Positions 25,614 through 34,685 of a stretch of 64,000 nucleotides of DNA are shown one piece after another. Position numbers and translations under genes: made by a program. The number at the start of each line of letters is the position of its first letter. Positions within the stretch are counted from its first letter, which is position 1. The stretch is from Fimbriimonas ginsengisoli Gsoil 348. Its GTDB lineage: Bacteria; Armatimonadota; Fimbriimonadia; Fimbriimonadales; Fimbriimonadaceae. The stretch covers positions 4,092,001 through 4,156,000 of the forward strand of contig NZ_CP007139.1 of NCBI RefSeq assembly GCF_000724625.1, written 5' to 3'. A model generated the notes under the pieces. It was not told the DNA's origin and searched no databases. It saw only the letters and a list, made by a program, of their open reading frames with translations.

Positions 25614-26072
25614 TCAGTCGCGTCGATAGATGGCGTCGAATCGGGTGGTCCAGACACCTTTGATTTTGGCTTCGATCACTTGGTGGACTCTTCCTCCCGG
25701 CATCCGCGTGAGGGTTGTTCGGTCTTCGATCGTTCGTCCGGCGGGTAGGAATACTTTGCCGGCGAACCGAACTCCGTTTGGCGCCGGCTCGGAGAGCTTC
25801 TCTTTGTACACGCCGACGGGGGTGATCCAGACCTGTTTCCACCGCTTCTGCGCCGGCAGGTAGTAGAACTGGCTCTTGCCGACGTCGCCGTTCTCGAGCC
25901 CCTTCCATTCTTCGGTGCAGGCATATCCACCGAGCTCCGAAGTGACCACGTCGGCGCCGGCTAATTTTCCGTCCACGTAGACGTTCCATTTGCCCATCCA
26001 GAAATCGAGGGTGTGGTCAGGTGCGGGGAAGGTTAGATGAAGAAACCAAAACACGATGGGGTCATTTACCAA
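25614..26072 (-). CDS. DUF1579-like small protein
   Basis: About 152 residues; the N-terminus is uncertain (TTG 26072, or GTG 26054). The pattern HTLDFWMGKWNVYV, SELGGYACTEEWKG, YYLPAQKRWKQVW and FDAIYRRD fits the lipocalin-like DUF1579 family, where 'DFxxGxW' opens the barrel and the pattern ends with a strand after 'W'. A short hydrophobic stretch (VFWFLHLTFPA) precedes it and could be a weak signal. The role is unknown. Convergent with the deacetylase by 16 bp. Confidence 0.6.
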   Translation of the reverse strand: MVNDPIVFWFLHLTFPAPDHTLDFWMGKWNVYVDGKLAGADVVTSELGGYACTEEWKGLENGDVGKSQFYYLPAQKRWKQVWITPVGVYKEKLSEPAPNGVRFAGKVFLPAGRTIEDRTTLTRMPGGRVHQVIEAKIKGVWTTRFDAIYRRD

Positions 26073-26332
26073 TCGCGGAGGCGGGCGGAGAGTAGGACAA
26101 TTCGAGCTTTACGGGTGGTCAGCGGATTTGGTGGCGCTGGAGTGCAGGGGACCGGACATCCCTCACCCCGGCCCTCTCCTTTCATCGGCACATGCATCCG
26201 AGGAAAGGAGAGGGGGTCGGCTTTCCTCATAAATCAAACATCAATCATCACTCCCGGACTCCCTCACCCCCAACACCCACTCCCTCGTTCGGCCCAATCC
26301 ATCCGAAGGAGGGAGAGGGGGCTCCGGAGCTT
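26073..26332. repeat. Gap with two palindromic CCCTCTCC repeats
   Basis: Two copies of the CCCTCACCCC...CTCC palindrome lie at 26158-26216 (variant with CCTTTCATCGG / CCGAGGAAAGG arms) and 26266-26325 (CCACTCCCTCGTTCGG / CCGAAGGAGGGAG arms). The second ends at GGGGGCTCCGGAGC. Apart from these I see nothing in this gap. Confidence 0.75.
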
Positions 26333-27118
26333 CTATGATCCTACGATGGCGAAGCCTCCGGAATTTAGGAACGGCTTGGCGCCTTCGAGGTTTAGGCCGA
26401 CGTTGATCGTCAGCAGTTCGAGCTTGATGGGTGGCAGGGCGATCGGATCTTTTGAGTTGTTGAAGTAGAAGGTTTGGGTTTTTTTCCCATCCGGAAGGGT
26501 GAAAATCAGGAGGCCAGGGGCGGGGTCGGCTCTTACGATCTTAGGGTTGCCGGTTACCAGGCTGGAGTTTTGAGATCGGCCGTAAAGCATCGGCCCAAGG
26601 TAGTCGTTCATCGCGAGGATCCAGCTCTCGTAGGCGCCGGGGCCGGGGAAGTATCGGGTTTGTACGATGTCGTCGGCGGTGAAGCACGGTTTTCCAGGCC
26701 ATGACAGAACGAGCATTTCGGCCTGCACGGCCCGGCGAGTGACCGCGCCGGTGGCGCTACGTAGGTCGGCGGTCTTCGGATTCGAGAGGAAGTGAATTGT
26801 CTCATGCAGCCCCTTCGTTTTGCTCAGCCACTCCCGGGGGGAGATCTTTCCATTCACGAAGTCGATGGCAGCGTTTCGCCAGCGTAAGTTAGCCGGAGTG
26901 TCGATCAGTTTCGCGGAAATGAACTTAACCTTTCCCTTCGCGGCGGCGGTTGCGCGGGGGCCTGGCTTGGGCTCGACGCAATAGGTGTCGAATCCATCGC
27001 TGTCGATTAGCGGTTCAAAAAACTTCGACTCGGCCTCGGCGGCGGGGCACCGATAGATGGAGGGAGTTCGGGGGGTGTCTTCCAGAGCCCCGACGGCAAC
27101 GAGGAGTAAGGCGAGCAT
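26333..27118 (-). CDS. Secreted protein of unknown function
   Basis: 261 residues from ATG 27118 (MLALLLVAVGALEDTP), which gives a short signal peptide. The body has a KGKVKFISAKLIDTPANLRW segment, a helical part ISPREWLSKTKGLHETIHFL, then VQTRYFPGPGAYESWILAMN and a C-terminal beta part LIFTLPDGKKTQTFYFNN with LPPIKLELLTINVG. Two Cys (CPAA, YCVEP) near the N-terminus may pair. I do not recognise the family. Divergent from the GH172 gene 60 bp away. Confidence 0.6.
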   Translation of the reverse strand: MLALLLVAVGALEDTPRTPSIYRCPAAEAESKFFEPLIDSDGFDTYCVEPKPGPRATAAAKGKVKFISAKLIDTPANLRWRNAAIDFVNGKISPREWLSKTKGLHETIHFLSNPKTADLRSATGAVTRRAVQAEMLVLSWPGKPCFTADDIVQTRYFPGPGAYESWILAMNDYLGPMLYGRSQNSSLVTGNPKIVRADPAPGLLIFTLPDGKKTQTFYFNNSKDPIALPPIKLELLTINVGLNLEGAKPFLNSGGFAIVGS

Positions 27119-27178
27119 GGCCAAATGCTACCTTTCGGCACCATTCTCAGCTCGACACAAGTGCCATGATGGATTTCT

Positions 27179-28816
27179 ATGGACGGGTATCCGCTTGTCA
27201 CCGGACCAATGGGATCGTTAGCCGCTCCGCAGCAGGGAAGGAGCATGCGCGCCACTTCGACCTTCCGCGAAGGTCCCGACGGTCTCTACGACCCGACCGC
27301 GCCACCCAAGAGCGACTTGGAAGAGAAGAGCAATCGCGATAACTTCCGCGTTCCCGCGGGACAAACCCATGTGCTGATGGATGTGGAGGGGCCGGGAGTG
27401 ATCACCCACATGTGGATCACTTTCCTCGGTCCAGAAGCTCACCCGTGGGCGAAGGACGGCTCGGCGAACCACCAGGAAATGCTGCTCCGGATCTATTGGG
27501 ACGGCTCGGATCGTCCCGGAGTCGAGGCCCCGGTGGGCGATTTCTTCGGCGGCTGCTTCGGGAAGCGGAGCGAGGTGATCAGCACCGCGGTCATCACCGA
27601 AGGTGGCGATTCGTACAACTGCTTCTGGCACATGCCGTTCCAGAAATCGGCCCGGGTGGAGATCGTCAACCAAAGCGAAAAGCCGATCTCGTTGCTGTAC
27701 TACAACATCGACTGGATCAAGCGAGATTCGCTGCCGGCCGACACGCCGTATTTCTACGCTCAGTACACCCAGGCTTACCCGCTCGAAACCGGGAAGCCGT
27801 ACACATTGTTGGAGACGACGGGGAAGGGGCACTATGTGGGGACTGTCTTTTCAGTCCGGACCCGTTCGCCTTATTGGTTCGGCGAGGGGGACGAAATGGT
27901 GACGATCGATGGGGAAGCGATCCCATCGGTGTGGGGGACGGGAACGGAGGACTACTTCCTCTGCGCGTGGGGGCTCGAACGGGTGCTCACTCCGTACTTC
28001 GGCGTTCCTTATTTCGATCAATGGGGAATCGTGGGCGGGCACACGAGCGCTTACCGCTGGCATGTCAACGATCCGTTCGTTTTCCAAGAGTCGATCAAGG
28101 TCCAGTTCGAGACGTTCGGCTGGATCGCTCCCGACGAAAATCCGGAGTACCGGGCAATGAGTTGGAATCCGCGCGAGGACGATTACGCGAGCGTCGCATT
28201 TTGGTATCAGACGGGAACGCCCACGTTTGCCGCGCGAGCGCCTTACGATCGCAAGTTACCAAGCATCGAGCGGAGCGTGGTCTTGGCCTACGAGCTGGAT
28301 TACGGCCAGAAGAACACGCTGGACACCGACGAACTGCCGCGTCTGGAGTACGACGGGCGGCGCGAGCGTAAGATTACGGAAAAGGAGGTGCAGCGGTATC
28401 CGGAGCACTTCGATTTTCCGGTGCTTTACGTTCCGGGCAACGGTTTGGGGGCGGATGCGCTGGAGGTTCCGTTCACCGTTTCCGAGAAGGAGCCCTTGCG
28501 GTTGCTGATCAATATGGGGCAGGGGCCGGACCTTGGGATCTACGAAGTGTCGGTCGACGGCGTGAAGCTCGGCGGTCCGATGGACTTCTACGCGCCCAAG
28601 GTGGAGTCGCGCGAATATCACTTCCTCGACTTCTGGCCCGATCCGGGCACATATGTGCTGCGTCTGGACTGCGTGGGGAAGAACCACTTATCGAGCGGGT
28701 ATGGGCTCATTATCGAGTCCGTGCGTTTACGCGAGCGACGTCCGCGGGTGAAGGAGATGGCCCACGATCGAGACAAGGATTGGCGGACGACGCCGATCTA
28801 TTACGAGGGGACGTAG
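27179..28816 (+). CDS. DUF2961 / GH172-family glycoside hydrolase
   Basis: 545 residues. The family appears clearly: FRVPAGQTHVLMDVEGPGVI, THMWITFLGPEAHPWAKDG, LRIYWDGSDRPGVEAPVGDF, GDSYNCFWHMPFQKSARVEI, and WGTGTEDYFLCAWG, whose Glu-Asp is a conserved active-site motif. Known members are difructose-anhydride or D-arabinan/fructofuranose-active enzymes; the substrate here is not known. The C-terminal about 110 residues form the usual beta-sandwich with LDFWPDPGTYVLRLDCVG. No signal peptide, so probably cytosolic. Its stop codon lies inside a terminator-like stem. Confidence 0.85.
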   Translation: MDGYPLVTGPMGSLAAPQQGRSMRATSTFREGPDGLYDPTAPPKSDLEEKSNRDNFRVPAGQTHVLMDVEGPGVITHMWITFLGPEAHPWAKDGSANHQEMLLRIYWDGSDRPGVEAPVGDFFGGCFGKRSEVISTAVITEGGDSYNCFWHMPFQKSARVEIVNQSEKPISLLYYNIDWIKRDSLPADTPYFYAQYTQAYPLETGKPYTLLETTGKGHYVGTVFSVRTRSPYWFGEGDEMVTIDGEAIPSVWGTGTEDYFLCAWGLERVLTPYFGVPYFDQWGIVGGHTSAYRWHVNDPFVFQESIKVQFETFGWIAPDENPEYRAMSWNPREDDYASVAFWYQTGTPTFAARAPYDRKLPSIERSVVLAYELDYGQKNTLDTDELPRLEYDGRRERKITEKEVQRYPEHFDFPVLYVPGNGLGADALEVPFTVSEKEPLRLLINMGQGPDLGIYEVSVDGVKLGGPMDFYAPKVESREYHFLDFWPDPGTYVLRLDCVGKNHLSSGYGLIIESVRLRERRPRVKEMAHDRDKDWRTTPIYYEGT

Positions 28817-28855
28817 AGCCCCGGCGATTGGCGGGGCTCTACGCTAGAGTTTTCG
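28813..28855 (+). terminator. Hairpin after the GH172 gene
   Basis: GTAGAGCCCCG (28813-28823) and CGGGGCTCTAC (28832-28842) form a perfect 11-bp stem with an 8-base loop, followed by GCTAGAGTTTT. The gene's TAG stop is inside the first arm. It sits between convergent genes and could work in both directions, although the T-run is short. Confidence 0.65.
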
Positions 28856-28877
28856 GTTTCGTTACTTTGGGCGGCCG

Positions 28878-29576
28878 TTATCCGGCGGTCATGCCTCGGA
28901 TGCGTTCGACCAGGTTCGAACGCTCTTCTTCCGAGAGGCGGGGGTCTTTCAGGCGCTCCAAGAGGGACGAGAGCTTCTCTTCGGCGGGCGGCTGGGGAGC
29001 CTCGTTGAATTGAATCGTCGGCCACTCTTGGCGGCCGGGAGCCGGCGGAGCGGGAGGGGTGGGGGGTGGTTCGGGCGCTTGTTCTCGCTCCGGAGGGGTA
29101 GGGGTGCGCAGGTGCTCGCGGAGGAGCTGGCCCAGATCCTCCTGCCCCAAGAATGGAGCGAGCTGGGTGAGCATCCCCATGTCGATACGGGTGCCTCCCT
29201 CTACTTGCTGGCGGACCAGCGAGGCGAGGTCTTCGCGGCTGATGAAGGGAGCTAGCCGGACGAAAGCGGCGTGGTCACCCTCGCCGTCCCTCATCCTTCT
29301 CCTTGTCCCTGCCTCATCTTTCCGTAGATAAGAGCTGAGCATCCGAGCCTCGACGCCGATCTCCCCGTACTCGGCGGTTTCGGAGAGATAGCTAAACATA
29401 TCGCGGGGGACGACGCCGGACTCGGTAAACCGGGCCAGAACGGCGTTGTATCGCTGGGCGACGCGGCCGGCACCTCCTTGGAGCGATCCGGTGAGGCTGG
29501 CGTGTTCGCAAAGGTCGGCGATTTCTCGCAGTAGCGAGCGGGTCGCATCGATGTCGTTATAAGAGTTCTCGTTCAT
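28878..29576 (-). CDS. Hypothetical partner of an ECF sigma factor
   Basis: 232 residues, overlapping the sigma factor gene by 20 bp. N-terminal two thirds are helical and polar (MRSLLREIADLCEHA-like start, RLAPFISREDLASLV, LTQLAPFLGQEDLGQLL, where two similar segments look like a short internal repeat). Then comes a Pro-rich linker (PEREQAPEPPPTPPAPPAPG) and a C-terminal helix LSSLLERLKDPRLSEEERSN. No membrane helix and no zinc-finger motif. Its position suggests an anti-sigma-like or effector role, but no known family is seen. Confidence 0.65.
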   Translation of the reverse strand: MNENSYNDIDATRSLLREIADLCEHASLTGSLQGGAGRVAQRYNAVLARFTESGVVPRDMFSYLSETAEYGEIGVEARMLSSYLRKDEAGTRRRMRDGEGDHAAFVRLAPFISREDLASLVRQQVEGGTRIDMGMLTQLAPFLGQEDLGQLLREHLRTPTPPEREQAPEPPPTPPAPPAPGRQEWPTIQFNEAPQPPAEEKLSSLLERLKDPRLSEEERSNLVERIRGMTAG

Positions 29577-30132
29577 TTTCTTCCTCTAGGTCGGGTAGCA
29601 AATTTCGTAGCAGTTTTCGTCCGGTATGCAACCGCCACTTGACGGTGGTGATGGGAAGGTCGAGGAGCGAGGCGATCTCGCGTACCGACCATTCATCGAG
29701 GTAGTAGAGCTCGACTACCGGCAGGATCTCGCCGGGCAGGCGGTCGAGTGCGCACCGAATCGCCTTCCGGTCGTCGTTTGCGGCTGCTTTCTCGGCCAGT
29801 GCCGGCGTGTAGGAGAGGATCACCGCGTCGATCGGCACCACCTCGCGCCGCTGTCCCATCGCCAGCCGGCGCGCCCGGTGCCGAGCGATTGTTCCGAGCC
29901 AGGCGCCGAATCGACTGGGATCTTGGAGTTGGGGAAGGGCGGCATAAGCAGCCAGGAAAGCGTCCTGGGCCGCATCCTCGGCTTGGTCCCGCGTTCGAAG
30001 GATTTGCGAAGCTAGGACGACGAGGGCCGGGCGGTACCGCCGAACCAGAGAGTCGAACGCGCCCAGATCCCCGGCTCGCGCCGCGACCACCAGCGTCGCT
30101 TCCCACCCTTCGTCCCATTCCACCACCTCCAT
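29557..30132 (-). CDS. ECF-type RNA polymerase sigma factor
   Basis: 191 residues. Region 2: FDSLVRRYRPALVVLASQIL and RDQAEDAAQDAFLAAYAALP. Region 4: CALDRLPGEILPVVELYYLD, then the helix-turn-helix SVREIASLLDLPITTVKWRL. Length and layout are standard for ECF sigma factors. It overlaps the hypothetical partner downstream by 20 bp. A large palindromic repeat separates it from glnD upstream, so it is likely to have its own promoter. Confidence 0.92.
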   Translation of the reverse strand: MEVVEWDEGWEATLVVAARAGDLGAFDSLVRRYRPALVVLASQILRTRDQAEDAAQDAFLAAYAALPQLQDPSRFGAWLGTIARHRARRLAMGQRREVVPIDAVILSYTPALAEKAAANDDRKAIRCALDRLPGEILPVVELYYLDEWSVREIASLLDLPITTVKWRLHTGRKLLRNLLPDLEEENERELL

Positions 30133-30220
30133 ATCGTTCCAGAGTCGGGCGGGGAATGGGTGGATAGTTTTGTTTTGGCGATGCGGTGTTGCGCTGCTAG
30201 CGCGAGGCTTTACCTAGCCG

Positions 30221-30322
30221 ATGGGACGGATGGGACATCTGGGTCGCATGGGTCTCATGTGTCTCATGTGTCCCACTTGACCCATTCGTCCCATCAGTCC
30301 ACATGCCACAGTCCACATACCG
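30221..30322. repeat. Imperfect inverted repeat (GATGGGACGGATGGGAC) between glnD and the sigma gene
   Basis: GATGGGACGGATGGGACATC (30220-30239) and onward faces CCCACTTGACCCATTCGTCC-CATC (about 30272-30296). Next to it is CAGTCCACATGCCACAGTCC. The loop holds three GTCTCATGT-type units. Related copies are at 3494-3595 and 16119-16190. The rest of this 196-bp gap shows nothing else. Confidence 0.65.
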
Positions 30323-30328
30323 GACCGT

Positions 30329-32704
30329 CTAGCGCTCGACGCCCAGGGCTCGGTGGACTTCCTCTTGAGTGAGGGGGGCGCCGGTGGGGCCGAGGACGTA
30401 GAAGGCGGCGGCGGCGTTGCCGGCCCACTGGCCAACGCGGGCGGAGACGACGTTCCAGCCTTGGTCGGCGATAAGGCGGGAGAAACGGTAGGGCATCCCT
30501 CGGCCCCTTGGTGCGCGGATCTCAAGGATGCCGGGGGTTCCTTCGACGTAGGTGAGGGTGAAGATCCGCTGGACTCGGAATGGATCTTTGCCTCGCGCCT
30601 CCAGAATCTCTTCGACGGTCTTGCGCCCTTCCAGCACATCTAGCAGGGCGGCGCTGACCTGTTTAGTCGTCGCGGCGGGGACAGGGCGGCCGCCGAAACT
30701 GACGGTAAAGACATCGAGCGCGACGTGCGGAGACGTCGTAGTCGTCGACGCTCGAATGCCCGTTACACTGAGATCGAAGGCGTACAGAACTCCCAGTAGG
30801 CGCGTTAGCAGGCGGGGGGCGTCGGTCGTGCAGACGGTGATTTCAGTGGCGCTGAGCTCGCTGCGATGGAAAAGCTCGACGGTCGGCGCGCCTTGAATCG
30901 CCCGTTGAGCGAAGTCCATGTGAAGCCGGATGACGTCGGGCGGAGTGCTCGTCAGATAGTACGCCGGCAGGCTTTCGACGAATCCGTTTACCTGGTCGGG
31001 ATCGGTGGCTTGGCTTCGGAGCTGACGCAGGAGGCGCTGGCGGTAGAGGGCCGGGTCGGGGGCGGGGGGAGAGTCGCTGGTCAGGTGGGCTTCGGTGCGA
31101 CGATAAAGTTCGCGCAAGAAAGTGTCCTGCGCCGGGGTCCATGCGCCAGGGCCGACGGCGTTAACGTCCGCCCAGGTAAGCAGCGTGAGCAAACCAAGTC
31201 GAGTGGTGTCGAGGACGATCTCCGCAAACTCCCGGACCGTGTCCGGGTTCTCCAAATCTCGGACCCGAATAAAGCGGGCCATCGTGAGGTGCTCGCGCAC
31301 GAGCCACTCCACGGTTTCGCCGATGCCGTCGGCTAGACCCCATCGCCGGCATAGGTCGGCGGCGATTTCGGCGCCGATCTCCGAATGGGCTCTCTCCGGA
31401 ATCGCCTTCCCCACGTCGTGAAGCAGGGCGGCGAGATAGAGCGGCTCCACGTCGTTTACGGACGCCATGAGATCGCCGAGAAACGTGCCAGGATCGAGGG
31501 ACTCCAGGTGCCGAACCACGCGCAGGGAATGCTCGAAGACGGTAAACGTATGGACGGTGTCGTCCGGCACCAGGGTGCGGCATGCCGTCAGCTCGGGCAG
31601 CAGCTTCTCGAGTAGGCCGCATCGGTCCAGGTTACGGAGCGTCTTTTCTCCGGTGCTGAACGCGTAGACCGCCGCTGGTCCTTGTAACCCTTCGGTTTGC
31701 CCGATCGGCAGGTCGCTAACCTCCAGCCCGAGACGGGTGGCGATCGCGATTCCGACGGCCGCGTCGCCCGCATCGGACGTGCCCACGATTCGCGCTTCTC
31801 CCTGAACGGATAGAACGTTTCGTGCCAACGAGAAGCGTCCCTCCCGTAGTTTTTCGCGGGCACGACGGTAGTGAGCGTGCAGGTTGTCGCCCGCCTGCAC
31901 TACCTCCGCCATCATGACGCTCACGTCCATGCCGATCAAGTCGGCGATCTCGGCCTGGCGCTGCCGGCTGAGAAAGTCTTGATGTTTTTTGGCGAGGAGG
32001 TGGAGCAGATTTCGGTAGCGAACGATTGTGTCGAACGCCTCGCTCGGACGAGCGGGCTGGTCACCGATAGCGTTCCGAATCCAGTTAGAACAGTGGAAGC
32101 AACGCACCCCGCCCGCCCCCTCTTTGAGGTGTGGCTCGACCACGTACGGGGAATCGTTGAATTTGTCGAACATCGTCTCCCGCTCGGAGATCTTGGCGAG
32201 AATGAATTCCCCCGCGACGAACGTGTCGGAAAGCGCCCGGTCTAACGATCGGGTGACATCGTACGAGCCGGCGATATGGCGCATGTCCATGAGGCCGGTC
32301 CGGGTCTTCGCGTCGAGGCCAGGGGCGTCGGAGATCAAGCGGTATGCGTATCCGACGTCCAGCCGTAGTACGGTGCAGAAAGCCCAATGCAGGTCTTGAA
32401 AAAGCCGTCGCAACGCTTGGTCCAGCGTCGGCGCGGCTTCGTCGGAGGGGACGACGGTGAGGTCGATATCCGAATAAGGAGACATTTCCCGGCGGCCGTA
32501 CCCGCCGGTCGCGATGATTGCGATTGGGGGCAATTCTGGGAATTCGTCCGTCAACTGCTCGTGGAGCAGCCGCACGATTTCATCGGCGAGATCCGAGTGA
32601 CGAACGCACCAACCGACGCCGCCAGGACGTTCCGATAACGCGCGTAGGTGGGCTTCGCGCATTTCGGCGATGGCCGCGATCTTAGATTCGAGGTCGCTCC
32701 TCAT
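30329..32704 (-). CDS. glnD: GlnD-like [protein-PII] uridylyltransferase / uridylyl-removing enzyme
   Basis: 791 residues, a little shorter than enterobacterial GlnD (about 890). Order of domains: nucleotidyltransferase with GGYGRREMSPYSDIDLTVVP (about residues 67-86), the GlnD helper region VRCFHCSNWIRNAIGDQ, an HD domain with LYLAALLHDVGKAIPERAHS (about 427-446), and two C-terminal ACT domains (EITVCTTDAPRLLTRLLGVL; GILEIRAPRGRGMPYRFSRL). GlnD adds UMP to PII when glutamine is low and removes it when high. The ATG overlaps the upstream membrane-protein stop (ATGA), part of an operon led by an ECF sigma factor. No glnB or glnA in the window. Confidence 0.92.
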   Translation of the reverse strand: MRSDLESKIAAIAEMREAHLRALSERPGGVGWCVRHSDLADEIVRLLHEQLTDEFPELPPIAIIATGGYGRREMSPYSDIDLTVVPSDEAAPTLDQALRRLFQDLHWAFCTVLRLDVGYAYRLISDAPGLDAKTRTGLMDMRHIAGSYDVTRSLDRALSDTFVAGEFILAKISERETMFDKFNDSPYVVEPHLKEGAGGVRCFHCSNWIRNAIGDQPARPSEAFDTIVRYRNLLHLLAKKHQDFLSRQRQAEIADLIGMDVSVMMAEVVQAGDNLHAHYRRAREKLREGRFSLARNVLSVQGEARIVGTSDAGDAAVGIAIATRLGLEVSDLPIGQTEGLQGPAAVYAFSTGEKTLRNLDRCGLLEKLLPELTACRTLVPDDTVHTFTVFEHSLRVVRHLESLDPGTFLGDLMASVNDVEPLYLAALLHDVGKAIPERAHSEIGAEIAADLCRRWGLADGIGETVEWLVREHLTMARFIRVRDLENPDTVREFAEIVLDTTRLGLLTLLTWADVNAVGPGAWTPAQDTFLRELYRRTEAHLTSDSPPAPDPALYRQRLLRQLRSQATDPDQVNGFVESLPAYYLTSTPPDVIRLHMDFAQRAIQGAPTVELFHRSELSATEITVCTTDAPRLLTRLLGVLYAFDLSVTGIRASTTTTSPHVALDVFTVSFGGRPVPAATTKQVSAALLDVLEGRKTVEEILEARGKDPFRVQRIFTLTYVEGTPGILEIRAPRGRGMPYRFSRLIADQGWNVVSARVGQWAGNAAAAFYVLGPTGAPLTQEEVHRALGVER

Positions 32705-34245
32705 GAGTGAACGATGTAGTACACCGGCTCATTAAGAACCAGCTCGTTCAAAGTCTGGCTGAAACTCCGGTCCATATACACGGCCACCGGTCCTAAAAAA
32801 ATTCCGAGCACCGTTGCGCCGATCGCCAGATAGGCGCCGAGCTTGCGCAACGCGAGCCCGAGCACGTGCGCGGTACTCAACCGCTGAACCAACGACCAGA
32901 GCGGAACCGCGACGAGCAGCAGCGAAAAGAAAATCGCGGCGAGGCCTAAAAGGAGCGGGGTGTTGTAGTAATCGGTGGGCACCGAAAGGGACGGGAAGAG
33001 GGCGACGCCGGCGACGCTCCGGGACGTCGCGTATGCCCCCACCGCCAAGCCGCACATTGCGGCAATTACGATGATCAGAAAGGCGAAGAGCGGGCCGAGA
33101 TCCTCGGGACGATTGTTTCTGGCATGCGACGGGCCAACGAGAAGGAATGCGCCGGCAAGGGCGCCGACGAGGCCGGCCCAAAGGTCATGGGTAAGTGAAA
33201 TTCCAAGCAGGGCGAGCAACAACGCCGCAACGACCACAAAGAACGGGGATAGCTTAGGGCGAGCGCCGACCCGGCGGGTGATGCCCCAACCGACAAGCCA
33301 GCAAACGGCGCCGACGACGGCGGCAAAGGTCGCCGCACTCGTAAAAGTGGCGGAGACGACGGCGCCGGCACTCAGCTCCTGGATGAGCTCTTGGGGTTCT
33401 TGGTACTGGGTCAGAGCGCGCCACCCCTCGATCTGTCGAAAGATAGCCCGGGCGCGTATCCCTTCGGCCTGCATATGGGTCTTCGCAAGCTGATTGAGAA
33501 ACGCGTTCTGCCCCGCCCAAAGCCGGCTGGGGCTCGGATCGTGCATCAGCGACTTGGGATAGGCCACGAGCTCGATGACATTGGCTCCGTGGACACCGAT
33601 CGCGATCGATTTGGCTCCACTGACCATGATGCTGCCGTTTAGCAACGACAGGTATCGCATGCGCAGGTCGGCGGGAGTCTCTAGACCGACCCGGCCGAGC
33701 TGGGTTCGGGCAAACCTCTCCATGAGGATCGAGGGGGCGTCGGACCGCTCGTGGTAGACATAGGCGAGCTGCCAGGCTTGCTGGGCTCCGACCAGCTCCG
33801 CAAGCTTCTTTCGTGAGGCGATGATCCGGTCGGTCTGGTAGTCGTTCCAAAAGGTCGCGCGAGAGGCTCTCTCCCACGCGCGCTTGGCCTCGTCGTTGCG
33901 TCCGGCGAGGTCCAGGTAGACCGCCTTTTGCTGAGACCAGTAGGCGTTTTGAGGTTCCAGGGCTTCGGCGTGCTCCGCGATCTGGATTAGCGTCGCCACT
34001 TCGCGGGGAGAGAGGGTTGCCCGGTCGACGATCCTTTCCGAGGCGAGCTCGAGCCAAAGGCTGGCCCCTTTCAGATCTTGGGGAACCGGCGGGGTCACAG
34101 CGTTGGCGTCGATGCAGCGCTCTAGCCGCGAAGGGGTGACGTGCTGAAAAGTGGCGAGCAGAAACGGCCGAGAGACCGGGTGGAGAACCAGGGTGAGAAG
34201 GGCTCCGAGGAGAGCTCCTAGGCACGCCCTGGCGGCGGTCGTCAT
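32701..34245 (-). CDS. Multi-pass membrane protein in the sigma/anti-sigma/glnD operon
   Basis: 514 residues. One membrane helix at the N-terminus (ACLGALLGALLTLVLHP), then an external or internal TPR-like helical domain of about 250 residues (EHAEALEPQNAYWSQQKAVY; LAGRNDEAKRAWERAS), then about six membrane helices (AATFAAVVGAVCWLVGWGIT; FFVVVAALLLALLGISLT; FLIIVIAAMCGLAVGAY; LLLGLAAIFFSLLLVAVPL; YLAIGATVLGIFLGPVAVY). I do not recognise the family. Both ends overlap neighbours by 4 bp (anti-sigma upstream, glnD downstream), so the four proteins are probably made together. Confidence 0.75.
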   Translation of the reverse strand: MTTAARACLGALLGALLTLVLHPVSRPFLLATFQHVTPSRLERCIDANAVTPPVPQDLKGASLWLELASERIVDRATLSPREVATLIQIAEHAEALEPQNAYWSQQKAVYLDLAGRNDEAKRAWERASRATFWNDYQTDRIIASRKKLAELVGAQQAWQLAYVYHERSDAPSILMERFARTQLGRVGLETPADLRMRYLSLLNGSIMVSGAKSIAIGVHGANVIELVAYPKSLMHDPSPSRLWAGQNAFLNQLAKTHMQAEGIRARAIFRQIEGWRALTQYQEPQELIQELSAGAVVSATFTSAATFAAVVGAVCWLVGWGITRRVGARPKLSPFFVVVAALLLALLGISLTHDLWAGLVGALAGAFLLVGPSHARNNRPEDLGPLFAFLIIVIAAMCGLAVGAYATSRSVAGVALFPSLSVPTDYYNTPLLLGLAAIFFSLLLVAVPLWSLVQRLSTAHVLGLALRKLGAYLAIGATVLGIFLGPVAVYMDRSFSQTLNELVLNEPVYYIVHS

Positions 34246-34685
34246 CGCACGAAGGTTGGGATGCGATCGAGCTCGAGTTTGGGCTGGGTCCGCGGCGTCA
34301 CGTATCGTTTTGCTTCGCCGTCCGGAACATAGTCTCGATTAATCGACGCCGGAGTCGCCGCCAGATGGAGCGCTACGAAGAGCGCCACGCAGGCGATGCC
34401 GGCCCCGACCAGGGCGGGCGACCAGTAGTTCAAGCTTTCGCGCACGGTTTGGACGCGAAGACGGCGGATCACCCGGTCCTCGAACATGGGCGCGACCTCA
34501 GGCTCCAGGGCAGCGGCCCGCAGCATGTTCAGGGCGCAATCGGACGAACGCTCCTGCCGCCGGCACTCCGGACAGGCTTCGCGGTGACGATCAAGAAAGC
34601 GCGCCTCGGGCAGACTTAGATCACGATCGACTCGGTCGCTGAGGAGACGGCTAAACTTTTTGCATCCGAAGACTCGGATCCTCAC
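34242..34685 (-). CDS. Zinc-finger anti-sigma factor
   Basis: 147 residues from GTG 34685, which overlaps the sigma stop as GTGA. The N-terminus has the ZAS zinc motif: FGCKKFSRLLSDRVDRDLSL followed by HREACPECRR (H-x3-C-x2-C), the hallmark of anti-sigma factors that hold ECF sigmas. After about 80 residues there is one membrane helix (SPALVGAGIACVALFVALHL), then a short outer tail. Expected to bind the sigma factor encoded just upstream. A longer frame upstream to 34973 lies inside the sigma gene and is not used. Confidence 0.88.
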   Translation of the reverse strand: MRIRVFGCKKFSRLLSDRVDRDLSLPEARFLDRHREACPECRRQERSSDCALNMLRAAALEPEVAPMFEDRVIRRLRVQTVRESLNYWSPALVGAGIACVALFVALHLAATPASINRDYVPDGEAKRYVTPRTQPKLELDRIPTFVR

